From assembly GCA_008477525.1 (NCBI GenBank), contig SPDT01000001.1, forward strand, positions 4,092,001 through 4,156,000: DNA of 64,000 nucleotides, written 5' to 3'. The position numbers were made by a program, and so were the translations under genes. A model generated the notes under the pieces. It saw only the letters and a list, made by a program, of their open reading frames with translations, did no database searches and was not told the origin of the DNA. Shown here in pieces: positions 49,922 to 59,717 of this stretch (the stretch's first letter is position 1; every line of letters begins with the position of its first letter). Origin of the DNA: Hypomyces perniciosus. Lineage: Eukaryota; Ascomycota; Sordariomycetes; Hypocreales; Hypocreaceae.

Positions 49922-50971
49922 ATGGCTGATGAGCCGCAATCCCTAAGGGCCACCTTCGAGGCCGCCGAATCGAAACGTCAAGAGCTCGAAACCTCTCCCG
50001 ATGCCAACTCTCCTAAATTCGCCGAGACGCTCGACGCAGCGCTGAAGCTTTACGACCAGACTCTCGAGCAGATTTCTGCAGTTGCGCTCTTCTCACCCAA
50101 CGAGGGTGTTGAAGACGTCGCCACGTCGTCGTTGCCGTATTTGCTGGCCGACTTTTATGTCGCAGAGCTGGTGCAGCGTGCGCCGCATTTGGCTCCGAAA
50201 CAGCGCCTACAGATCCTCGCCCGAGCACGCGCGGCATATGAGAGGTTCTTGAGTTTAGTAGATGGATACGGACTGCTTCGCGCACCGCATGATAAGCTTC
50301 TGGAGCGGTACCGTGACGACGACGAGAGATTCGCTGTGGCGGCGGGTGGTGATGCTGCGTCGCGCAGAGATTCTAAGATCGCCAACTTCAAAGCCGAGAA
50401 GGCGCTTCGTGAAAAGCTGGAGACGCTGAGGCGAAACCCGCGATACATCGACACGGGGGATGAGGAAATCGTGCGGGAAGTTTACCTTACGAACATACAG
50501 TTCTGCGTCCATACTACGTTCCAGTCCCTCGATTCGCTGAATCGCGAGGTTCCTCTCCTAAGGCTGGCCCCAGAGCCAACTGCCCCCCCCAGGAATGCTT
50601 CCGGAGACGACGCAGATACGACTGTCCGCCTAGATCAACCGCTGAACCAATTCCGCACAGGCCTCGGTGGGCCGCTCCTCTCCAAGCAGGGCAAGCCGCT
50701 TCAGCCCTTCACACTGGTCGGCTCGCGAGCCGATCTAGCTCGTGGAGTCTTCCGTCCGGGCCATAACCTCCCAACAATGTCCATCGATGAGTACCTCGAC
50801 GAGGAGCGCCGTAGAGGCAACATCCTCGAAGGCGGGACTGACCCAGCTAAGCCCGAGGTTGACGAGGATGATATGGAAGCCGTGGATCGGGAGACGTACA
50901 AGGCTAGAGAGTGGGATGACTTCAAAGACGAGAACAGAAAAGGAGCGGGAAACACGCTCAATATGGGGTGA
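49922..50971 (+). CDS. TAP42: Tap42/alpha-4 family PP2A-associated protein
   Basis: Intronless, 349 aa. Tap42 binds free PP2A-type catalytic subunits and links them to TOR signalling. The N-terminal two-thirds is an all-alpha TPR-like fold, with SLPYLLADFYVAELVQRAP, then ILARARAAYERFLSLVDGYG, then a cluster of basic residues RRDSKIANFKAEKALREKLE, which is the family signature for phosphatase binding. The C-terminal tail has TMSIDEYLDEERRRGNILEGG and REWDDFKDENRKGAGNTLNMG, strongly conserved in the family. The catalytic partner is encoded at 895-2375. The start lies in a GCCATGGCT context. Confidence 0.95.
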   Translation: MADEPQSLRATFEAAESKRQELETSPDANSPKFAETLDAALKLYDQTLEQISAVALFSPNEGVEDVATSSLPYLLADFYVAELVQRAPHLAPKQRLQILARARAAYERFLSLVDGYGLLRAPHDKLLERYRDDDERFAVAAGGDAASRRDSKIANFKAEKALREKLETLRRNPRYIDTGDEEIVREVYLTNIQFCVHTTFQSLDSLNREVPLLRLAPEPTAPPRNASGDDADTTVRLDQPLNQFRTGLGGPLLSKQGKPLQPFTLVGSRADLARGVFRPGHNLPTMSIDEYLDEERRRGNILEGGTDPAKPEVDEDDMEAVDRETYKAREWDDFKDENRKGAGNTLNMG

Positions 50972-51365
50972 AGGCATTTATTATGCACATGTTATTTGGC
51001 TTGTTTTTACTTACGTTCTTGGGAAAGGGGCCGGGTGGAAAAGGGAGATTCAGCGAGTTTGCATCTATTTCGATGGCGTTGCGTGGAGAAAGATCATGAT
51101 GGTTTTCGTCTTCTATGATGAGATTTAGAATGGTATACAAAAATCGGCAAACGGATACCCAAGAAATGTTATCATGTCTCATTCATTATCTTCTTTTTCA
51201 ACCTTTACTCGTGTGAAATCGACGTGTACGCCGGTGTCCTGTCATGTCCAAAAAAAACTATCCTATCTCAAAATCATAAAGGGAACAGGAAAGAAATAAA
51301 GCCATTTTGTTTCCAAAAGAAAAGAAATATCCAATCGCTTTCTGAACCGTAAGGAAATGGGATCA
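50972..51365. other. Convergent intergenic region
   Basis: Lies between the 3' ends of TAP42 and of the 829-aa minus-strand gene. It is AT-rich with short poly(A)/poly(T) runs; nothing else is seen. Confidence 0.45.
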
Positions 51366-53855
51366 TCACACAATCACAATGCTGTCGTCACTATCGCTCT
51401 CCTCCATGCTTGCACTCACACTCTGCTCATTCTCGACTTCCGTCAAATCATCATCTGTGACAGCCTGTAGGGACTCCATATCTGAGATTGACTCGACCAT
51501 CATATCAACCAGAGCGCCCACGCCCTGGTGGTCAGCTGGGACCTCAAACCTAGCCTCCTGATACTCGGATCCATCTGCGTCCAAGGTCTGGGTAGCCATC
51601 GAGACGTCATCAGGGATAAAATGACCCGGTGTGCACACGGTTGATATGCTGTCCTGCGCATCCACCGAGCCTGCCAAAGTGCTTCCCTCGATTCGTATAG
51701 CGGATACATCCTCCAGCAGCGAACCTGAGACGCTCGAAGACGCCGAGGCCACTGTTAAGCCAGTGCGATAGGCAGGCCCAGGCCCATTGGGGCCCATCTC
51801 CGTAGGAGGAAGAAACGTTGAAAAGACACCCCCTGTATCATCGTTGTGCCCACCAGCCCAGAGGGGTAGAAATTTCATCTCATTGTCAGTGAGCGTAAGT
51901 AGCATATGTCGGGTGATGTTCAAAGGGGGGTCGATGTCATGGCGCAGCCAGGATTGTGCGATAGGGTGTACTATAGTCTTGATCTCTGCATCCATTGCAT
52001 TCAGATCCACCACAGGAGACTTGACCTTGAGATCGGATAATGGCTGACCAGCGGTAGGAAAGAACAACGCCCAATCTCCATCAAAGGCTTTTGAGTGATT
52101 GACGTCTGCAGCTTGTTGCAACGCCTCCTCAAGTTCGAAAACCAAGCGGGCAAATGTTGTCTCCTTGGGGGGGCCCAGATCAGTCTCGACTGTTGCGACA
52201 CGATCAAAGAAGATGTGTTTGTGAACCCAGAGTTCGCCAAGCCCCCGATAGACGAAGGAGCAAAGCATTCTTTGCACCGGGTTCAGATTCTTCATGGTGT
52301 CTGCAATAATTTGGAAGTCTTTGGGTCGTACATAGCTTGCTCGGTCAAAATCCATGGACTCGTAAGTTGTGTAAATTTTGTCAACTTGCTCCGTGATGCT
52401 TTGCGGAAGAGCTTTCATGAGTCTGCGGAGAGACTCCAAAGCGGACACCCAAGAGGCATCACTTTCTTGGGCAAGGACATTCTCCATCCTTTTCAGTATA
52501 CCCCATTCACCAATTCTCCAGTGGTCGAACACATCGGGGCGTCGGAGTTCATCTCGTTGTGAGGATATCCGCTCGACAAATGCTCGAGCGGCGTGCTGGA
52601 CCATGTTACTCAATTCATCATCCAAGCTCCCTAGTCTTCTTCCAAAGACAGTTGTCCGGGAGGGGTCATGATGGGGTTGTGGGATGGCCGCTTCCTTGAT
52701 AGCCAGCTCGTTGACAAGTATTCGAAACGCGCAATGGGTGATCTGAACAAGCCCCAGTGAGAAGCCTATTTGCAGAGCTTCTTCGGGTAGGACTTCGATA
52801 AACTTCGTATTATTGCCATACGTGATCCATTGGGCGACGCGGTCTCTAACAACAGATGCGCAGTCAAATATTCCAGCCAAGGCGACCAGAGTCCAGACTT
52901 TGCTTGCAGAATCAAGTATGATTTCCTTGCCCTCGATGATCATGAGAAGGCGTACGATGTTGTTGCAGTGACGGATAGGGCAGTAATCGACAATGTTGCG
53001 AAAAACCGGCGTTTCAAATGATTCCTCCTTCCCTATCGACTGATATCGGAAGAGAGTAGCTGGAGTGGGAGGCTTGATTTCAGGCGACTCAACACTGACT
53101 GAATAATCCTCTATGCCTGCTATGCGATCTTGTTCATTGTGAACAGAAGGTCGTGGTGCATGGCAATTGCAAGCATCATCATGTCCGGTAACCAGCCGAG
53201 ACTCGACATCATGAAGACCCTCGGCGGTCCACCACTTGATGATGCCAGGTGTGAGAGACAATTGGGCCATTTGAGAAGCAGCTTCCTCGCCTTCCGAGGG
53301 CGGCGTCAGATCCAGGACATATTTGACACCGTCCGGGAGATTGTTTACTAGCTTTTTGCGTCTCTGGATGCGGAACTGATAGGTCGGCCCCAGCATGTCA
53401 GCAAACTTGGAGGATCCTGTGGCCAGTAGGTTTTCAGAGTGGACGCGGAGCTGTTGAGATCGGTATGCAATCCTATTGCAGTCGAGTTGCCATATGCCAT
53501 TTTTGCGGATATTTGGGAAATCGATAAACACGAGCGTATCGCCGCTGTTGAGCTCAACTCCGGCCTGGTGCAATTTGAAAAGCTCGGCATAACGAGGGTC
53601 GATATCAAGCCATAGGGCGTTTCGCTTTGCGGCTGCTTCGGCTCGGGCTAGTGGTATATTAGATGGGACCTCACTGGTCTGGGGGATATTCGATTCCTCA
53701 TTCTGCTGTATAGGCGCGGTTGGTTGTTCGTTGACTGCCTGGGAAGCCGGTAGATCTTGGTGTCCTCCTAGGCTTTCCAGCTGCTGTGTGATAAAAGTGC
53801 TGTATTCGTCAAGCCCGTCTCCCAATGGCGTATTTTGGTTGTTGGATTCGCTCAT
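51366..53855 (-). CDS. Large protein of unknown function
   Basis: An intronless 829-aa frame. The N-terminal 90 residues are low-complexity and Gln/Asn-rich. A middle segment beginning DIDPRYAELFKLHQAG and continuing SGDTLVFIDFPNIRKNGIW, with HSENLLATGSSKFADML, is organised (beta-strand then helix) in a way that recalls BTB/POZ-type domains, where SxxFxxML motifs end the core; this is a guess. Further helical regions follow, including a Cys/His cluster CNCHAPRP and YCPIRHCNN. The C-terminus is acidic and ends SDDSIVIV, like a SUMO-interacting motif in form. No catalytic residues or TM helices are seen. The length and sustained codon-like open frame make it a real gene, but the function is not known to me. 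Confidence 0.75.
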   Translation of the reverse strand: MSESNNQNTPLGDGLDEYSTFITQQLESLGGHQDLPASQAVNEQPTAPIQQNEESNIPQTSEVPSNIPLARAEAAAKRNALWLDIDPRYAELFKLHQAGVELNSGDTLVFIDFPNIRKNGIWQLDCNRIAYRSQQLRVHSENLLATGSSKFADMLGPTYQFRIQRRKKLVNNLPDGVKYVLDLTPPSEGEEAASQMAQLSLTPGIIKWWTAEGLHDVESRLVTGHDDACNCHAPRPSVHNEQDRIAGIEDYSVSVESPEIKPPTPATLFRYQSIGKEESFETPVFRNIVDYCPIRHCNNIVRLLMIIEGKEIILDSASKVWTLVALAGIFDCASVVRDRVAQWITYGNNTKFIEVLPEEALQIGFSLGLVQITHCAFRILVNELAIKEAAIPQPHHDPSRTTVFGRRLGSLDDELSNMVQHAARAFVERISSQRDELRRPDVFDHWRIGEWGILKRMENVLAQESDASWVSALESLRRLMKALPQSITEQVDKIYTTYESMDFDRASYVRPKDFQIIADTMKNLNPVQRMLCSFVYRGLGELWVHKHIFFDRVATVETDLGPPKETTFARLVFELEEALQQAADVNHSKAFDGDWALFFPTAGQPLSDLKVKSPVVDLNAMDAEIKTIVHPIAQSWLRHDIDPPLNITRHMLLTLTDNEMKFLPLWAGGHNDDTGGVFSTFLPPTEMGPNGPGPAYRTGLTVASASSSVSGSLLEDVSAIRIEGSTLAGSVDAQDSISTVCTPGHFIPDDVSMATQTLDADGSEYQEARFEVPADHQGVGALVDMMVESISDMESLQAVTDDDLTEVENEQSVSASMEESDSDDSIVIV

Positions 53856-54748
53856 GGCCAGTTTAGCAGGGCGCTGGCGACGATGGAATTGTTAGTGTTG
53901 ATGATGAGACAGCTGTCATAAGGTATTACAGATGCAATGTAGGAGTCATTGCTAGGACACGGGTATAGATAGGGAATAGGTATGAGTAAAGTAATCACTA
54001 TGGAGTAATCAGGAAACCCACTTGGTATGTATAAGTTAGGTGGTTGACTCAGCCCGCCCATGTATTGTAAGTAGGCAGAATGGATATACAAAGTGATATG
54101 AACGAGGCTGATAGATGATGTAGGAGAACAAATTCACAGTACGACACGTACTCGTACCCCCTCTACTCGGCAGAGCCGCAGAGGTACTCCGTACTATGAA
54201 GAGTGGCAGTGAAGGACTGCGGCTTACACATGACCAGAGTTGGCTGAGCTGTGGGCCGCTCTGAGAGAGACACGTCTTCCATGTGTGTACGAAGTAAATC
54301 AGTCCCAACAGTGCTCATGCAATCAGGTGACTGCCGACGCTGCACTGCTGCAGACTGGTGGAGATGATAGAGGAATCAAACCGCCACTCGGCGAACGAGT
54401 CTCGAATTGCATCGCCTTTGTTAGTCGATCAGGCCGGTATTCGTATCGACTCGTATGCAACGGCGAGTTGCATCATGTTCTCGGTATGTACTCGGTATCC
54501 CTGTCGGGTAGCACCAAGGCGGTTGGCGGGCTGGCAAGCTACGTGTTGCCATCTGTCGCGCGATTTGGAATGATTATATTGTGCCAGTTGGGTATTAATT
54601 AATGCTAACTTGACCAAGGCGAAAAGAGAAGAGAGACAACAACAAAAAGAGAACAGACATGCATGACGCAAGTTCGTAGCACAGTGTATTTCCACTACAC
54701 ACACGGCTGAGAGGAAGACAGCGCAAAAAGATAAGCGGACTAGATGAT
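53856..54748. other. Intergenic between the 829-aa gene and tRNA-Asn
   Basis: Promoter side of the minus-strand gene. It has a TACTCCGTA copy at 54185-54193. A 155-codon minus-strand open frame at 54429-54896 runs across the tRNA and is rejected as a gene. Confidence 0.45.
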
Positions 54749-54822
54749 CTCCTCCGGGAAGGCTCGAACTTCCAACCTCCTGATTAACAGTCAGACGCGC
54801 TAGCCAATTGCGCCACAGAGGA
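54749..54822 (-). tRNA. tRNA-Asn (anticodon GTT)
   Basis: The minus strand folds into a 74-nt cloverleaf: acceptor arm TCCTCTG pairs with CGGAGGA (one G-T), discriminator G; D-arm GCGC/GCGC; anticodon stem TCTGA/TCAGG enclosing CTGTTAA (anticodon GTT); T-stem GGAAG/CTTCC enclosing TTCGAGC. There is no intron. A run of five T on the minus strand (54725-54729) about 20 nt downstream is a suitable Pol III terminator. CCA is not encoded, as usual in eukaryotes. Confidence 0.95.
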
Positions 54823-55278
54823 TCTCCTAATTGGATGGTATCTGACAGTCCAGTGACGGGATATGAGCGGATTGCCAGGCACTGCCTCTGCCACAAAATA
54901 GATAACTATATACCTAGTACTTCCCAACTAATATGTAGAAGCCGTTGGGAGAGGTAAACCATATGGAGTACAATTGTACTACGAATATTACCCCACACAG
55001 CCACTCGAGTACGGAGTTCTTGTGCTCGGTACCGACTCCGGTTCCAGCCGGCGTCGGCTTCTTGAACGGGAGGTACTCCGTATTGAAGCTTCTTGCACGG
55101 AGTACGAAGTAGCACCTCGGAGTTCTTCCCCCTAACAAACAGCCCGTGGCTTCTTGTTACTAGTAAAGTGATATCATCCCAACCTCTGCCGTCCTGCTTG
55201 GCCGAAACGGTGCTTTATATAATATCACAGCCCACACGTGCTCACCTTCCACGACTGTCCACATCCTCCATCTCCGCC
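54823..55278. other. Intergenic with motif copies
   Basis: Contains TACTCCGTA at 55074-55082 and near-copies TACGGAGTT at about 55013 and CACGGAGTACGAAG at about 55097. It includes the promoter of the small membrane-protein gene. Confidence 0.45.
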
Positions 55279-55530
55279 ATGAACATGAACTCCTCCAACG
55301 CCCGCTCATTCCTGTAAGTCCACTCTCTCTTTTTCCCTATTTCTTTTACTAACATTTCCCTGGCCAGTCGCAGCAGAGGCGTCTTGGCCTTTGCTACAAT
55401 AGCTGTCGCCGCCACCGCCTTCGCCTTCAAGTACAAAGCCGACGCCATCCGGAATAACGAGCTCGCCCAGCGCACCCACAAAGCGCCCAACGGCTATGTC
55501 AGTGTTGATCGCAGTGGCGGAGGCATCTGA
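55279..55530 (+). CDS. Small single-TM protein (65 aa)
   Basis: Two exons, 55279-55313 and 55368-55530, joined by a GTAAGT...ACTAAC...CAG intron. The protein is MNMNSSNARSFL, then RSRGVLAFATIAVAATAFAF as a positively preceded TM helix, and a tail KYKADAIRNN...GYVSVDRSGGGI. The size, short basic N-terminus and one TM fit small mitochondrial or ER membrane microproteins conserved in fungi; I do not recognise the family by name. The canonical intron with matching reading frame supports it as a true gene. Confidence 0.72.
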
Positions 55531-55946
55531 TCTTATAGCCACAAGTGAATGATGCGGATTACCACAAACAAAGGGAGAAAACGTGGCCGGCGCAACCAAG
55601 ACAAAGAAGAAACGAGGATGATGTTATGATCAAAGATCGGATGATTATGGGTTTCAACGGCGTACCGGAGGGATAAAAAATTCATGTATATACCATATCA
55701 TAATCGGAGACAGCAATCACTGCGAATCATTACAGATGTTACCCGCCCAAACTCGGCCGGATTCAAACTCATGTTGGCGCACAATTAATACAGTAACAGA
55801 TAATTCATACAGCACCCTGCCCCAACCTATGACCCCTGTCTCATGGAGTCAGTGACAAACATCACCAAATGCTTCCCAAACGCCTGTATGTGGTATAATA
55901 TGCTCCAGCCCCCCGCTGCTCATAAAATAGACATGGGCACGGAGCT
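55531..55946. other. Convergent intergenic region
   Basis: 416 bp between the microprotein gene and the 3' end of the Yvc1 gene; nothing recognised. Confidence 0.45.
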
Positions 55947-58900
55947 CTACATGGAGCTTCCTCTCTTGAGAGCGGCGTCGTCTTCTTTGCCCTCTTCGTC
56001 TGTCGAATAAGAGACATATCTCCCTTTGCCCTTAATATCTTCTGTCGTGGAAAACCCGACTTTGTTCTCCTTCATGCTCCGCCGGCTGGCAGGTCGTTTG
56101 TTGGCTGCCTTTTTCGGCGTCGTAGTCCCCTTATGGCCCTTCACTCGATCCAATTTAGCCATCTCAAGAGAGAACCCAGCTCTGAGGTCCTCGCCTGACG
56201 AGTTACGCCTTGTTGTTGGCGCCGTCGAGCTGTTCTTCAGATCCCTCATTTCCTTAATCACATCCGCAAAGCTCTCTTCTAGCGTCTTCATTCTAGCAAG
56301 GACCAATCTGCCCATCCTATCTCGATCTGCAGGGTCGACTGCTCCCACATTGCGCAGCCGGTTGTCTTTCATCATGGCCATGGCCATTTGAGTTTGAAAA
56401 CTTCCAGCCAATCCAGTATTAATATCTCCGCCAAATGGCAAGTTCGTATTATCTGACATTATGCTCAGATCAGCTGAGGATAGTCGTCTTGTTGTTCTTT
56501 CCCGATTTCGTGGATCAATACTCAGCAATGCTGATCGACTTACGCCACCTGCAACTTGTGGCGGCACAATGGGCCGGGGATTAGAGTCCGGGACATAAAT
56601 CGATCGCCGAGGGGGGCTACGACGTGCGGGTTGAGCAGATGTCTCTCCTCCCATCACCCCTGCAGTGACGCTGATTCGTCGCGATTGGGTAGATGTCTTG
56701 GGAGATGAGATCGACGGAGAGCTCTCAGGCTGTTGATGCGTGTCTTCCGGATTAAAGAGTATGGTGTTGGTGGACATTGTGCGGTTGTGCCCGCGCTTTC
56801 TATTTGGTTGGCGAGGGGTCGGGGACACTCCTTTGTCTGATGAGCTGCGAGAAGAAGCGAGGACCGCAGATCGCATCCCCATGGGAGTGGTAAAGTAATC
56901 CTCGTCTTCGCTCACGCTGGTAGGACCGTCGCCGCGAGTCCGTCCTGCATTTGTCCCAACATCATCTTCATCTTCATCGTTAGTTACCAATTCATCGTCT
57001 CCGTCGGCGTCCGTCTGATCCTTGTACTCGGGAATCACGTTGGACAGCCTAGACGCCATCATGCGGTGTGGGACAAAAGAGACCCCAGCATTAGACATGA
57101 GATCTGCTGGATCACTGGCCGTTGACCTGACATCAGACACGTGTCTCGGGTTCGACCGTCGGTCCCAGCCCCCCATACTTAGTCTCCTCTGCCAATCTGG
57201 GACGGCTCGGCTGTTCAGTGTCGGCCAATTCCCGGACACTCCATCTTCGTCATTTCTGTCCATCCAGTTTCGAATGGCTGTTTGTGTCTTGCGCCTCTCA
57301 TTCCTTCTCCGGGTCCGTAGCGTCACAGCGTCGGGCATGCGTAAGAACAACTCTTCGAGCGCCCGATCTTTCTGATACCCTGCGACTGACTCCTCACGGA
57401 CCCGCATGCTCGGACTGAACATGGCCGACCTGTTGGCCATGTCTGCAAAAGAAATAGTTCGACTCCGACTCCTACCCTGATTTTCCACCAAATCTGTGGG
57501 TTCATACATCGACGGTGCCAGCCAGAACCTCTCGTACAAATAAATGCAGAACAAAACTGGAAAGTGCGTTATCTTGATCATCATCCGGTTCATCAAAACA
57601 AACTGCCTCAGGGGCATGAAGTAGCGCAGGGGCATAAACAGCCATGCGAAGATGTTGCTGGGGGCAATGTACGAAAACAACGCATCATTCTTAACCATGG
57701 AAATAGTGTTAATAGCAAACAAAAACCTATCAAAGATATGAGTAACTGTCCATCTTGCGCCATTCGTCTGCAACTTACTGGTGTTCCTCGGTAGCATTGG
57801 ATGCAATAGTCATAAAGGAGTTGGTTAAAACGGTAATGAGGATTGTTCTGTGATGTCCACGTTAGGAACAAAACCAAACCAACACATCTTTCACGAACAC
57901 TTACACTACTAGGAAGTGACAAATAATGAGAAACAGGCATAGCAATGCTCTCGCAAGCCAATTATACGATGGCCACCTACCATGTGTTAGCGTATCCGTA
58001 TGATATGATATGGTACAGTGAGGAGAGAAACCTACACATCCCAAGCAGCAGGTGTAAAGCCCATGAGGATCTGAAAGATTTTGAACGCGACCTCACCACC
58101 ATCGCTCGATGTCTGGGAGGAGGTAAAGAAAACATAGAACCCGCTGCAGGCAATCAAGATCAGAACACAGACTGCTGATAAATCAACCGCCATAAGCCGA
58201 AAAGCGATCAACAGCTGTGAAAAGTATTGGCAGTGGTCCAGAATGCTAAAGATGCGTGGCAGCAACAGGATGGCGTTAGCGGCTAACACATCGTACGCCA
58301 TGGCGTTCCAGTGGTGAGGGTCAGCCAGGAAAACCCCGTAAACACGCATGCAATAGTATGCAATGAGAAGGACAAGGATCCCCAGATCGAAGATGTTCCA
58401 GAAACTCATAATGTACAGGGCAAACCCCTGTTCGTTGAAACCGACTAACTCATCCAGCATGAATCCGGCACTCCAGAACCAGAACACCAGTTCCAAGCCT
58501 GTGATCTGCGCAGATCGCTCAGAGAGGACGGCCAGGAAGAGCCCAATCAGGACAGCAAGTGAGAGCGTGGACAAGAAGGATCTGTACCGAGGCACTCTGA
58601 GGCGGGATAGCTTCATAACGGATGCTCGACGAGGATCGTATAACATCACAGTTCTCCTGCCTGGTGGAACATAGAAAGTACCTTGTTTAGGCGGGAGCGA
58701 TCCGAGGAGGGGTGTCCTGGCATCGACTTTGGGGTGGCCATTGGCGTGTTCGAACGGACTTGAAGTTGCTTCACGATGCAGACTATCTGCAGAGAAATAG
58801 AAGGAAATGGCCCCGTTCCAGATGGCTTCGAGTTGCTGCACCACGACAGGATGGGCAAGAAAGTGCTTGGCTGATGCCCGGATGGCAACCTCCAGCGTGG

Positions 58901-59717
58901 ACGTCCGCGATGCTACAAGGGGAAAGTTCTTGGATCTGCTGCTCGAGCTGCCCGGTGTCACTGGGGGTTGTGCGCCTGGCATGCCTTGGAGGGGATAAAA
59001 GTCGTATGCCAAGGCATCGATAAGCTCCCGAGTAGTGTATTCCTTTAGAAGCTTGAGTGCCAGTAGCTCGCAGACCTTGGCTCTGGTATTGCTGGTCCCA
59101 GCATTAGCTGCGTATCGCTGGGCTTCCTTGCTGAACTGCAGACAGTTTGCCATGAGGGCATAAAGTGTAGCTCGAGAAAAGTGTTGGGCTCGGATCTGCT
59201 GCTGCATGGGCTTGACCAGGAACTGCGAGACTTGGGGCGATCGAAGTTGGTCCCAGGAAAGCGTCGTCTCGGTCCGCGTGCTCACGATGATGCGGATTGC
59301 ATGCGTCATGCTGTACACGGGGAGAGTGTCTATCGACAATACTACATGTTAGCCTGATCCATCTTATCGACAAGTACAGCCTCGCAGGAGTTGTTCAATC
59401 ATACCGAGATGCGTAGAGGAGAAGAGCGGGACGACTGGTAGCAGAGCCCGTCTCTTGGGCCGATCTTCATCTTCATCCTCGACGGCAACATCTTCATCCG
59501 CAACACCGTCGTTATCAAAGCGGCCCAGGCCACTTTGGTTGAAGTCGTCCTCATCGTCGTCTTCGTCGTCGTCTGCCTCTGTGAAATCGGCCGTAGCATG
59601 TGTTCGACCGGTGGGAATCTGGCGAAGAGGCGGGGCGGCAGACGGCGAGACGCTGCCGTCTCGGACGGAAACGCGACGGGGAGCCGGCCGGGGACGACGC
59701 AGCAGCGTAAAGGACAT
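55947..59717 (-). CDS. YVC1: Vacuolar TRP-type cation channel Yvc1
   Basis: Calcium-permeable channel releasing Ca2+ from the vacuole under osmotic or oxidative stress. Five exons, complement 59405-59717, 58036-59341, 57905-57976, 57779-57847 and 55947-57726, give 1179 aa. The N-terminal cytoplasmic domain includes LRSPQVSQFLVKPM and a helical ELLALKLLKEYTTRELIDAL region. TM helices run from STLSLAVLIGLFLAVLSE and LELVFWFWSAGFMLDELVGF, through NIFDLGILVLLIAYYCMR, to AVCVLILIACSGFYVFF; the pore-side segment is ILMGFTPAAWDVWPSYNW, and the last helix ends ILITVLTNSFMTIASNATEEHQFLF. The C-terminal tail of over 500 residues is Ser/Arg-rich and disordered, ending in a short coiled-coil part, longer than in yeast but usual in filamentous fungi. 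Start is the first ATG in frame (MSFTLLRRPRP). Confidence 0.93.

Noticed and set aside
54429..54896. 155-codon minus-strand open frame
   Set aside because: It runs straight through the tRNA-Asn and has no protein features.
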